A stretch of DNA of 50,118 bases from Pleurotus djamor (Eukaryota > Basidiomycota > Agaricomycetes > Agaricales > Pleurotaceae): contig JAPEVF010000322.1 in assembly GCA_029747585.1 (NCBI GenBank), forward strand, positions 1 to 50,118, read 5' to 3'. A program made the position numbers and the translations under genes. Positions 22,930-33,131 of this stretch are shown one piece after another (position 1 is the stretch's first letter; the number at the start of each line of letters is the position of its first letter). Below the pieces are notes generated by a model. It was not told the DNA's origin. It worked only from the letters and a program-made list of their open reading frames with translations, and made no database searches.

Positions 22930-24908
22930 ATGCTCAGTCTCATGATCATTGCACTCTTTGCCAGTTGCTGGCTTGCCTCAGTTCCGCTTGGGAGAGCCCA
23001 GGACGATGGAGGCTCTAATTCATCAATGATTTACGACTTCAACAATGTCAGTCCTGCCAACTCTCTATCTTTGCTCGCTCTAAACGTCCCGATATCTAGA
23101 TCTCACCTTCAACGGATGTGTCTTGGACACCATGTTTTGACAGCTTTGACTGCGCCAGGTTTCAGGTATCGCACGCATCGAATCCCCCTGTTATCGGTGG
23201 CTAAACCCCTTGCACTAGGTTCCGTTGGACTACGATGATCCCAACCAAGGAACAACTGACCTTGCTTTCATCAGAATTGCTGCATCTACTCAACCCGCTC
23301 CAAGTATCTTGATGAACCCTGGTATGAGATCCAGACAGAAAGCTTTGCATCCCTCGACTGATCCCCCAAATTTACAGGCGGTCCAGGAGGTTCAGGGGTT
23401 GGAGAAATACTCGGCGCGGCACCCATCCTCCGCGCTCTCCTGGGAGATTCCTATAACATCGTCTACATCGACCCACGCGGGGTAAACAACACAACCCCCA
23501 ATATTGACTGCTTCCCCGGATCCCCGCAGACTCGAGATACCTTCCGAACGCTTTACTTTCGAGAGGTAGCGAATGCAACCTCGACATCGTACGCTACGCA
23601 ATTTGCCTACGCACAGGCCTATGGTGAATGGTGTAATGCGTCGGCTGGGGGTCCGAATGGAACAGCCCGTTTCGCTGGAACCGCAGCTGTCGCGCGCGAT
23701 ATGCTCACTTTCATTGAAGCCGAAGCCAGATCCCTAGGCCAGCCCGAATCAGAAGCTCAGCTGTGGTATTACGCTTATAGCTACGGTACTGTTCTTGGTG
23801 CCACCTTCGCAGCAATGTATCCTAATCGAATTGGGAGGATGGTCCTGGACAGCGTCATGGACACTGAAGACTATTACTTGCTCCAGTGGAGGAGGAACTT
23901 ATTCGACGCAGATGCTGTGATGGAGAGGTTCTTCACTGATTGTTCTGCTGCCGGAGAGGACGGTTGTGCATTTTGGGGCCCTAACGCTACGGATGTACGG
24001 TCTCGCTTTGACAGCATCTTAGCCTCCCTCAAAGAACAACCACTCCCTGTTTCTGTTCCTCTCGGAGCGATGCCAATGATCGCCACCTACGCCGACCTCA
24101 AACAACTTCTTCGACGCTATGTATACTTTCCACTCGCTTACTACCCGACACTCGCTGGCATCATGCACGATCTCGAGAACGGCAACGGCACCTCTCTTCT
24201 CATCAATGCCGGGGTATACTTTGGACCACTCCCAGAGCGTGCCGCTTGGGCTGCAGGTGACGCCGGTTCCATCATTCCCTGTGTCGATGGATGGGGGAGA
24301 AGCAACCTTACTGTAGAAGGTTGGCAAGAGCAAGCTGAGTTCCTAATCAATCAGAGTCGTTACATTGGCGACGCTTGGGGCCATATCCCCCTCGATTGTA
24401 TTTCCATGGACGTACCCCCTCCGGCATCTGGCAGATATAATGGTATGTGGCTTCGATCAACATGCTTTCCCGTGTTTATCATTCGTCCTATAGGTTATCT
24501 CCCAACCTCGGCTGCGAACACGAGCTTCCCTATAATGTTCGTCAATAACGACCTTGACCCTGTCACCCCTCTTCGCAAGTTCGTCCATCCCTTGGTTATC
24601 TGTGTGGCTTTTGCTGACCAGCCTCGCAGCGCTCGTAGGATGTCTTCCGTATTCGGTGACTCAGTTGTAGTTTCCCAGAACGGGATTGGCGTACGTTTAT
24701 TCCCCATTTCAGATTCTGAATTGCTTGTTGATCCCATATCACCGCTGGTTAGCACGTCACCTTCCTGTCAAACCCCTCCAACTGCACCACGCAGCTAGTC
24801 CAAGCCTATCTCAATGGAACCGTTCCGGCTGCGAACTCAACTTGTGAAGTTGATACTCAAACCTCTATCCCGCGTGGAGCTGGTAACGCAACCCAGAACA
24901 GCAGCTAA
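22930..24908 (+). CDS. Secreted alpha/beta hydrolase, TAP-like peptidase
   Basis: Alpha/beta-hydrolase with a TAP-like C-terminal domain, related to tripeptidyl aminopeptidases / proline iminopeptidase group (S33). Exons: 22930-23046, 23100-23165, 23219-23321, 23378-24442, 24494-24578, 24630-24690, 24753-24908; 550 aa. Signal peptide about 1-22. WTPCFDSFDCARFQVPLDY is the usual mature N-terminal signature and GGPGGSG the oxyanion loop. Nucleophile Ser230 sits in AYSYGTVLG, where the family usually has G-Y-S-Y-G. Asp472 is in NNDLDPVTP and His500 in GIGHVTF; this His begins the last exon. Multiple Cys and N-glycosylation sequons fit an extracellular enzyme. Intact and, with the S28 gene upstream, part of a two-gene secreted peptidase set. 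Confidence 0.93.
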
Positions 24909-24991
24909 AATGAGTATCAACCAATATTAACGACTACGGACTTTGTATAATACCATATGTTTGCCTAATTGGACTGAACAATGAAAGCACC

Positions 24992-26293
24992 CTACGCATG
25001 TGGTGTAGTATTTGATGGAGTGACTCGGATACTCAAGCTTTCGAAGGGTACAACGGTGGTAAGTTGTACATTTGTGTCACGGGAATCCATCACCTGGCTC
25101 CGTTCAAATGTACCAGCACCTAGGCCGACTCGCACAGAAAGGAGCGTTGGGGCAATCCCCTGGGATAGCGTTAGGAGATTGAAACAGGAAGAAGTTGGTA
25201 GGCTCACAGCGATTTGGGTCGTAAGGTCATACATCATCCACTTCGCCCATGGGGATTTATAGGATGCCATGAAGAAGGCTAGGCTCAGAGTGTATAGTAG
25301 CCCAGACTCGACACTGGGGTAGTCGGGCTTTGATCAAGCGAGGTGAGAATGGAAGGGAATATACATACATTAGGCTGATAACCACTCGGTACTGGGAGCC
25401 TACGGCGGGTCCCAGAAATATTCGAAGACGTCTATTAGTCCACCAGATTCTTCCAGCTAGAAGGCTGTGTTAGAGAGGTACGAGATACAACCACGCCGAG
25501 GCTCAAAGCTCGAATCATACCTAGCAAGCAAGTGACCAAGATGTTCGTGGCGAGAGTGAGAAACAGAAATGTTGCCCCCGTATCTTTAGATGCGTATCCA
25601 GTAACTATGATTTAAATGAAAAGGAATATGAGTTTGCAAAGGCCTTCACCGAGGAGATCTACCTGCTGAAGCGATGGCCATGACCGTTGGGGGAGCGATG
25701 ACGAGTTTGCTCGAGTTCCAAACAATGAAGCACCTGTAGATCTTTGAAGAATACCATTTCATACAGTACTACCATGATTACTGAGAAAGTACACATACGA
25801 GGAGGGCATCCGCGACAACACTCTGCGTTATGTGTATAGCGAGGCCGGCAAGAAAGAAGGGGGCTCTCTGCCGTAAAATTGCAAGAAAGAAGCCTGTCTC
25901 GAACGCAGACAGTGCGAAGGCAAGGTCCATTGAAAGTTTTGCGGTCGAAAGGAGGAAAAGAAGGATGATGGAAGCGAGGACCCAGCGCTGTGGTGATTTT
26001 CGACGCGATATGAGGTGTAAGTATATACAAGTTAGGACAAAATAGATGCCTGGAATATTTGTGATTAGATACCAACGATAAGTAGGCGTTAGTACACACC
26101 GTAAGCGAAAATTGATGGCTAATTGAAGTCGATTCTTTGACCTCAACTGCGAGGTTCAACAGGGATAGTAGAATGATGGCTCACCCAAATTACAATTACG
26201 AAGGCAACCTAAAAGAGCTTAAGGCTCAGAGAAACGTTCGAGACACTGGGAGGGTATCCTAAGACGTACAGAATCAAAGTTGATTGAAAGCAT
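24992..26293 (-). CDS. Orphan multi-pass (about seven-helix) membrane protein
   Basis: Member of a large unnamed agaricomycete membrane protein family; ligand and role unknown. Exons: 26293-26270, 26208-26185, 26118-26100, 26049-25799, 25741-25663, 25604-25521, 25456-25369, 25313-25208, 25159-24992; 280 aa, frame closed throughout. Hydrophobic segments: FVIVIWPSIFAYGIYFVLTC, WVLASIILLFLLSTAKL, LAGLAIHITQSVVADALL, KLVIAPPTVMAIASAG, ATFLFLTLATNILVTCLLAG, ESGLLYTLSLAFFMAS, and a last one around QIAGIAPTLLSVRVGLG. Landmarks remembered from this family are the FAYGIY start, IYRCFIVW, AGRIWW, IVESGLLYTL and the GIAPTLLxVRVGLG end followed by a polar tail. Three tiny first exons (24, 24, 19 nt) make automatic prediction unreliable here. 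Tail-to-tail with the TAP-like hydrolase (83 bp apart). Confidence 0.82.
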
Positions 26294-27262
26294 CAACAGC
26301 GGGAAGGAAGAGGTCTTGGGTTCCCGAGACTTGAAAATCTTTTATGAATGCCAATTGGCCATGGTATGGGCACTTCCCAGGCAGTTGGGAATTCAACGCT
26401 CGATGTTCACGCCCACACATCAACTTCAATCAAGTCAGTGGGCGGCGGTGGCGAGGCCCGTTTTACTGATGCAGACTGCATCCGACTGCAGGAGTAAAAA
26501 TAGGCGACCTTGCGCGGATCACCACATCCAGGCTGATAGATCGGATTTCGACGGCGCAGCAGCAGCGCGGCAATACAACGCCTGGACTTGGGTAGAAGCT
26601 AAGTATCTATTAGCCTTCACTGAGTATTAGGTCATAATGATGGACTTGGGAAGAAACGGGCAGACGCACTTGCAAAGGGAGAATTAGAGGGAACCGGACG
26701 TGAGTCGGCGAAGTAAAGCCTGGTCAGCCCTGATTATTACGCACTGAGCTAGTACAGCACTTACTTAAGGAATGAACGACATATAACAGAGTGAGAGAGA
26801 CGAAGTCTTGCAAATTTAATAGACCGGAAAGAGTGGAGAGGAGAGACGAGGATGAGATATAGGGTAGAGGAGAACAAGAGGAGAAGGGAGGAGCGCCCCT
26901 GTGCTGAATAAGCAAACGCCGGGCCGCGCACGGCCGTGACGCCTTTCCAGTGTTCCAATTCTGTTCACTACTTCTACTCACCACCAAGATGCCTTTCTTG
27001 CCTTGGTTTCCCTCCTCAATCTCATGGAACAATTAGGTCAGTGTACTGATTCAACTGCACTCTTAAGTACTCTCTAAACAAGCCACTGCCGACCGTTGCA
27101 GATTGGCCACTGGGCATGCTTGGGACTCGTTTTGAAGTCCTGAGGCTTAAATTAGCCCGATGCCCTGACACCTCGCTATCTCCAGCGAGAAATGAGGCCT
27201 TGAGACGCAAAATGCCATAATTAGCAAGATGATTGATGTAGTCCTCATCCTTCCTTTTTGCT
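26294..27262. other. Divergent intergenic region, 969 bp
   Basis: Between the seven-helix gene (minus) and GMC copy 3 (plus), so it carries two promoters. Purine-rich block around 26830-26900 on the plus strand. No gene, RNA or TATA box supported. Confidence 0.45.
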
Positions 27263-29567
27263 ATGCAACAAGTTGTCCGCCGACTCTGTGCTCTACTAGC
27301 GGTGCTACCATGGTCCCCTTCCAAGGCAATCATTCTTGACTCGAGCTCGGAGTTACAAAGGAGCTATGACTTTATCATCGTTGGAGGTATCGTAGCCGGG
27401 TCGATTCGTCCAAGCCAACACTGACGCGTATTTCATGTGAGGCGGTACGGCCGGAAATGTCGTTGCAAATCGTCTCTCAGAACTTCCTGACGTCCAGGTT
27501 CTTGTTGTCGAAGCGGGTGGCTCGTAAGTCTTGTAGTCCCTTTCCCCAAACTCACCAATGTGTCAAACCATCTATCAGGCACGACGACGATCTCAACATT
27601 CAAGTCCCGGCTTTCTCTCCCAACCTTTTTCAATCTGCATTTGACTGGAATTACACGACTACCCCCCAAACAGGGCTCAATGATAGAGAGGTGAATTATG
27701 TGCGCGGACGTGTTCTTGGGGGTAGCTCGTCGATCAGTGAGTCCTCTCGACCGAAGCCTTGGATCGCTGCCANTTTTTTNCTTTGCTTTTAGATGGTATG
27801 CTGTATACCCGAGGCTCGGCCGAAAACTACAACAGAATCGCCCAGTTGTCTGGGGACGATGGCTGGTCATGGGATCATCTTCAACACTACATCAGAAAGG
27901 TACAGTCGAGCTATTCTCAGAACACAGCAGCGTGGGTCTGATTCGGCTATGTTATAACTAGCATGAGAGATTCTCTCGTTCACCAGATGGACGTGATGTA
28001 ACTGGGCAAATTGACCCCTCTGTGCATGGTTTCCGTGGCGTAACACCTGTGTCTATCAGTACACCCATATTTCCGGCCCATGAATTAGTATTACAAGTTG
28101 CCCACGACAGCGCTGAGTTCCCGTTCAACCTCGACGTGAACTCTGGGAAACCATTGGGCGTTGGTGAGCCTCTTCTTGCGTTCTCCTCCTTTCATTTCTT
28201 CACAACGGCCCTTCAGGGTGGTACCCATCCACTGTATCATCCGACGGGCGACGCGCAAGCTCTGCTACATCCTATCTTGCACCTCATTTCCGCGCTCGAT
28301 CGAACCTCCATGTCTTGACAGATCACCACGTCACACGCGTATTCCCGAAACGCCCAACTCATGGTACTTCTCTCACGTTCGACACAGTAGAAATTGCCCG
28401 GGAAGAAGATCGTAATGCCAGTATGTCCAATCTACGATCTGGCAACCACCTTCTAATACCTTTTGTAGCCCGGTTGATCACGGCGACACGAGAGATCATT
28501 CTCTCAGGAGGTGTAATTGGTACCCCAAACATCCTCCTGCACTCTGGAATCGGGGACTCAGCGAGCCTCCTGCGAGCAGGGATTAAACCGCTCCATCATC
28601 TTCCTGATGTCGGTCTGAATTTCACCGATCACGTCCTTATTTTCCAGCAGTTTAGTGTCAATTCTCATGACACTCTTGACGAGGTTGCTCATGACCAAAC
28701 ATTGCTGGCCCAAGCTTTGGGGCAGTGGCAATCTAATGGGACTGGACCACTAGGCGCTGTTTCTTCCTTGGTCTCTTATACACGAATTCCTTCGAATTCC
28801 AGTATCTTCGAGCTTTTTGGAGATCCTGCAGCGGGCCCTGAAAGTCCCCACATTGAACTGCAGTTCTTGGTCAGTCCTTGATCTATCCAGAACTCTCATG
28901 TTTACTGATCGACTCAAAATTTCAAACTGTAGCCGGGAATTGTTGGACTCCCTGGCAACAACTTTGTTGTCCTTACATATCTTTTGACGCCATTCTCCCG
29001 TGAGTTTCGTCGAGTTTCGTCTTCACGTTGAGCGAATCTCTGAGAGCTTCCAATTCATAGGTGGCTCGGTTACCATCCCCTCGGCAGATCCTTTCGCCAG
29101 TCCTTTGATTGATCTCGGTATACTCCAACATGAATTCGATCGAGCTGGCGCACGTGAGGCCATTCGCGCGTCGAAGCGATTCCTCAGCCATCCAGTTTGG
29201 AGAGATTACATCATAGGTCCTGTCGGTCAACTTGGAACGATCGATTTGACCGTGGATGAAGAAGTCGATGCGTTCATTAAGAACCAGGCGGGACCCGGGT
29301 TTCACAGCGTTGGGACCGCCGCTATGTCGCCGAAGGGAGCCTCTTGGGGGGTTACCGACCCGGACTTGCGACTCAAAGGGGTGAATGGGGTTCGCATCGT
29401 CGATGCCTCAGTATTGGTTGAGTCTTGATCTGTTTTTTGTGTTGGAAGCCGGCACTGACTTTAATCCCGATGATCAGCCACATGTGCCTTCAGCTCATAC
29501 TCAAGTTTCTGTGTATGTTGTCGCTGAACGCGCAGCTGATCTGATCAAGGCACATTGGAGACTCTAA
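27263..29567 (+). CDS. Secreted GMC oxidoreductase, copy 3
   Basis: Aryl-alcohol-oxidase-like GMC flavoenzyme (AA3_2 type). Exons: 27263-27386, 27442-27523, 27579-27736, 27793-27899, 27962-28163, 28217-28420, 28469-28869, 28933-28999, 29061-29416, 29478-29567; 596 aa. Signal-peptide-like N-terminus, YDFIIVGGGTAGNVVANRL, VLGGSSSI, then ILSGGVIGTPNILLHSGIGD. Active site HSVGTAAMSP (His530) and PHVPSAH (His574): both catalytic histidines present. Exons 2-10 have exactly the lengths of copy 2 (after its extra N is ignored), so copies 2 and 3 are the closest pair. Two N (27773, 27780) fall in intron 3. It is on the opposite strand from copies 1 and 2 and over 16 kb away, so dispersal included an inversion. 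Confidence 0.96.
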
Positions 29568-29845
29568 GATGTTCCAACCTAATTTTGTTTGCAACTGCAT
29601 TATGAAGTGCCACCCAAAGTCAGTGGGTAGTGGTGGCGCGAGCTGAAATAGTGAATGGATTTCAATCTTTCTTGTACGCAAAGTGGGTCGATGCTTGAAC
29701 ATTCAACGTAACGTTTTACCGAGCAAGCAGACAATATTTTTCTCCTGACCAAACGTTTACCCCTGTCCCAACTTGTTAGCCTCACAATATTGCTGAGTCT
29801 TCGTGTGCGCACTGTGGGTCCCAAACTCAAGAAGATTCCATTGCA

Positions 29846-30697
29846 ATGCCTCCCCGACTTCCTACCGAGCTAGTGCTTTATCTCTACACCTTCTTTCATG
29901 TCGGAACACTACTACTGGCTCGTGGTGTCTCCCACCAATGGCGCAGTTTACTTACTCAGGCAAACGTTCATCCCATCCGACGCGAGTTGATAGACATCTA
30001 CGTCTTATGTGTCCACAAATCTTGGTTTCTAGATAGTCGACCTTGGACTGTCGGGAACCTCTCGCTCTTCGATAGACAAGCATACATCAACGCGTTGCTC
30101 AACCATTACCCATACCTACCGGAGCCTTTCCAGATTTGGATTTTGGAATGGCCAGCCAAAGCAGCGTTCGCTTGTGTCTGGCCTGGTCTTCCACAGCTAC
30201 CCTCCGACGAAATGGGTCCATTCTTCAGAGATCGCAAGGGCTGGAATATGCTCGACTCAAGCAACCCCGCTGTATGGACACTGAAGTATATTGATGAAGA
30301 AACCTATGAAGAGGGGACAATGCCGGAGCTCCTTCCTGCCATCCCTTTATTTCACTACCCAGGTGCATACGCCATTTGGCTTGTGCTTGACCCTAGGGAG
30401 GCGTTTCGTGGCCGTGTTGTATACACTGTCGAGGAGGACACATTATCTTCCGCTCTTGAAAGGAACAGTGATGGCTTGATCTTCTCCGATTGGATTGCTT
30501 ATCTTCGCTGGGAGATCGCGAGGTTGAAAGCTGCGCGAGCGTGGAGCGACAAACAAGGAAAGGAATGGGGGCTACCCACCATGGAAACCCGGACATATAG
30601 GCAGGAGGATAGGATAGAATATGTACCATGGACTATGGTCGATGCCAGTGCCAGCCTGTTGCCAGAACTTGAGGCGGGAAATAATCACACTGTGTAA
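29846..30697 (+). CDS. F-box protein, intact copy
   Basis: Single-exon gene, 283 aa. The N-terminus LPTELVLYLYTFFHVGTLLLARGVSHQWRSLL is an F-box (about residues 4-40), the Skp1-binding part of SCF ubiquitin ligases. The rest is a mushroom-specific F-box-associated region with Trp-rich blocks (IWILEWPAKAAFACVWPGLP, LLPAIPLFHYPG, YTVEEDTLSSALERNSDG). No LRR or WD40 seen, so the substrate is unknown. The C-terminus is polar. A closely similar but broken copy lies 0.9 kb downstream (31560-32370), indicating tandem duplication. Confidence 0.88.
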   Translation: MPPRLPTELVLYLYTFFHVGTLLLARGVSHQWRSLLTQANVHPIRRELIDIYVLCVHKSWFLDSRPWTVGNLSLFDRQAYINALLNHYPYLPEPFQIWILEWPAKAAFACVWPGLPQLPSDEMGPFFRDRKGWNMLDSSNPAVWTLKYIDEETYEEGTMPELLPAIPLFHYPGAYAIWLVLDPREAFRGRVVYTVEEDTLSSALERNSDGLIFSDWIAYLRWEIARLKAARAWSDKQGKEWGLPTMETRTYRQEDRIEYVPWTMVDASASLLPELEAGNNHTV

Positions 30698-30789
30698 TTC
30701 AATGACATTCACAGATTCGAGGGTGACTGCCTACCTCTCCGGACTCACGGCCAGCTCTTGAAAAAAGCTTGCGTCTCTTCTTCCAATCG

Positions 30790-31489
30790 TTAGATAGACT
30801 TAGGGAAAGCAACTGTGACGACGTGAAGGATCGAGGCATTGTCAGGGATCGCCCCTGAGAATTCTCCTATCCAGCCTCCAGGTCCGCGGAATTCTGCTGG
30901 CAACGTTCAAGTTGAAGTTCCTTCCCCTTATCCCCCACTCCTTCGCACTACTCTTGCCCCAACATACCTACCCTCTCGCCAAAAGCCACGATCAAGACCA
31001 AGACATCGCCCCAGCCTTTGGACCCCGCGGAAATCTTCGTTCCATTTTGCAAACTCAACATCATCTGCTTCGAGATGGATGAGGTCACGGTGGGATTGGA
31101 GGGAAGAGTACCCGAAGAGTGCTTACTTGAGTGATGAAAAAGAAGGCGTTTACAGTGGCGTTTAGAGAGAGGAATTGAGCGTAGATGACTTGTTTGTGCA
31201 TTTCCAGTGCTTCGGCGTGTTGCGTTGGGGATCCTGCTGAAGCTGATCGGATCGCTAGACTGCATCCACGGAACTCGCTCTCCTCGTAATCAGAATGCTG
31301 CAACGACATGGCGCGTGGAATCGACATTGTTAAAGTGACTGTCGCAGAGCTCGTTGAAGCTGGTGTCCGGGACCGCACAGAACCATCAAGCGAACCCTCG
31401 GAATTCTTGAGGACCTCATTGCAAACTGCGGTCTCCCCAATTCTCAGACTCAAGTTATGGTTTTGATTCGACGAACCAGATTCGTTCAT
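30790..31489 (-). CDS. Hypothetical protein between the F-box copies
   Basis: Proposed from splice logic rather than similarity. Exons: 31489-31127, 31064-30968, 30896-30790; 188 aa. Introns start gtaagc and gtatgt and end gcag and ccag, and the frame stays open across both to the stop at 30790. First 70 residues Ser/Thr-rich and polar; then a helical, moderately hydrophobic middle (VIYAQFLSLNATVNAFFFIT, WGDVLVLIVAFGERV) and a Gly-rich end (EFRGPGGWIGEFSGAIPD). I do not recognise the family. The second acceptor may lie 3 nt later without changing frame. It sits antisense between the two F-box paralogues; it could also be part of an older gene cut by that duplication. Confidence 0.45.
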
Positions 31490-31559
31490 TTGTATGTGTG
31501 GGTCCGCTACTGTGGCGTCGCCCTTGAGGAGTCCTTTCGCTCACCACGATCCCATAGCA

Positions 31560-32370
31560 ATGCCTCTCCAGCTCCCCACCGAGCTACTATACCACATTTT
31601 CGCCTACTTCCCCGTCGCGACGCTCCTAATCGCTCGCGGCGTCTCCCAGAAATGGCGCAGTGTGCTGACCAGCGCAAACATTCATCCCATCCGACACGAG
31701 TTGATGGATGTATACCTCTTATGCATCCATGAATCTTGGTTCATAGACAGCAGACCTTGGACTGTCGATAACCTCTCTCCCTTCGACAGATAAGCTTACG
31801 TCGATGCGCTGCTCAGCCATCACCCCTACCTCCCAGAAGCCTTCCAATTTTGGGTCTTGGAATGGCCGGCGAAAGCAGTGTTTGCTTGTATCTGGCCTGG
31901 TCTCCCAGAGTTACAGGAGGATGAAATGGGACCATTCTGCAGAGATCGCTATGGCTGGAATATGCTCAGATCGAACAAGCCCGATATATGGTCTTTGCAG
32001 TACATTGACGAAGAAGCCGATGAAGAAGGGTCAAGTCCAGAGCTCCTCCCAGCCATCCCTCTATTCCATTACCCCGGCGGGTATGCTATATGGCTTCTTC
32101 TTGACCCCAGGGAAGAGTTTCGCGGCCGTGTTGTTTACACCATCGAGGAGGAAACATTGTCTTCGGCGCTCGAGAGGAACGAAGATGGGAAGATCTTCCC
32201 CGATTGGATCGTATACCTTCGCTGGGAGATCTTGAGGTAGATCACACGCATTCTGTGACAAACAAGGAAAGGAATGGGGGATGAGCAAGATGGGAATTCA
32301 TCCGTTTGGGGAGAAGGATAGGATTCCTTTTGTGCCGTGGACCCCGGCCAATACCGCGATCGTTTGATAG
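31560..32370 (+). pseudogene. F-box gene copy, disrupted
   Basis: Second F-box copy, co-linear with 29846-30697 (LPTELLYHIFAYFPVATLLI, WVLEWPAKAVFACIWPGLP, LLPAIPLFHYPGG, YTIEEETLSSALERNEDG). Codon 78, CAA (Gln) in the intact copy, is TAA here (31791-31793). Beyond it the frame stays open and conserved to 32240, where AGG-TAG replaces AGG-TTG. A net 5-nt loss then shifts the frame relative to the intact copy, although DKQGKEWG and VPWT remain readable in another frame to about 32345. Three independent lesions argue for a real pseudogene rather than sequencing error. No intron could remove the first stop without losing conserved residues. Confidence 0.85.
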
Positions 32371-33131
32371 GCTGGATACTGTATTATTGGAGTGCAAGTG
32401 CCCGGCTCACCTCTTAGGCTGAGAACTGGTCTACCCATCTCTTCGTATACTGTATCCCCCTTGGGCGTGCCCTTTGTGTGCCCCCGATACGTCCCTCTGA
32501 GTCAGAGTTTGAAACTTGGAGTAACTACCCGCGGCCTTCAAGTCTTCAGGTATCGTCGACTCGACAGTGGAGGCATCTCAGATCTCAACCCCTGGGCACG
32601 TGTCTTGCCTATCCAGTTTGGGACGGATTTACTTACTCATTGGTTTGTTCCACCGTGGCCAACATTATCCCCCGCGTTCAGATTCTCAGAATACCGCCAT
32701 CGTCTCTTCCGCAGTCTCTGCCAACACTCACAGGGTAACAATATATCTGCTACCCTGTCGTCCTGCGCGGGCTTTTTTGGCGAATACCTACCTCGGTCCT
32801 ATAGTACCTACCAAATGGTTGATGCCTTTCGTTTGCAGTTTTAGCGTCCCCCGCAAGAGCTGGTCGTTTAGCCTACGGTGACAACAAAATCTTGACATGT
32901 CGTCAGTTTCGCCAGCGGCAATCTTCAGATAACTGCCGTGGCACGAGGCCAACATGAGAACGTCAACTGTATTAAATTCCCTTTTACGGCGCCATAGATT
33001 GCCGCTGGTCCTTGTTCGCAGTACGCCAGCCATTGAACAAGGTAGACTCGTCTCGAAACCTCCCTCAACCCTCAACAACGAATAGACCACACCGTTTTCC
33101 ATTCTCCAGGGTTAGGACCGCTCTTCTCCAC
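32371..33131. other. Intergenic, 761 bp
   Basis: All three plus-strand frames are open at once over about 32570-32740, but none resembles a protein I know and no consistent splicing emerges. I do not call a gene. Contains the presumed promoter of the module gene starting at 33132. Confidence 0.4.

Noticed and set aside
23480..23490. gtaaac after the DPRG codons of the TAP-like hydrolase as an intron donor
   Set aside because: The frame reads straight through with family-like residues (VNNTTPNIDCF), so no intron is needed.
32392..32881. Three overlapping open plus-strand frames
   Set aside because: Simultaneous openness of all frames over 170 nt can arise by chance in stop-poor sequence; no splicing model gave a coherent protein.
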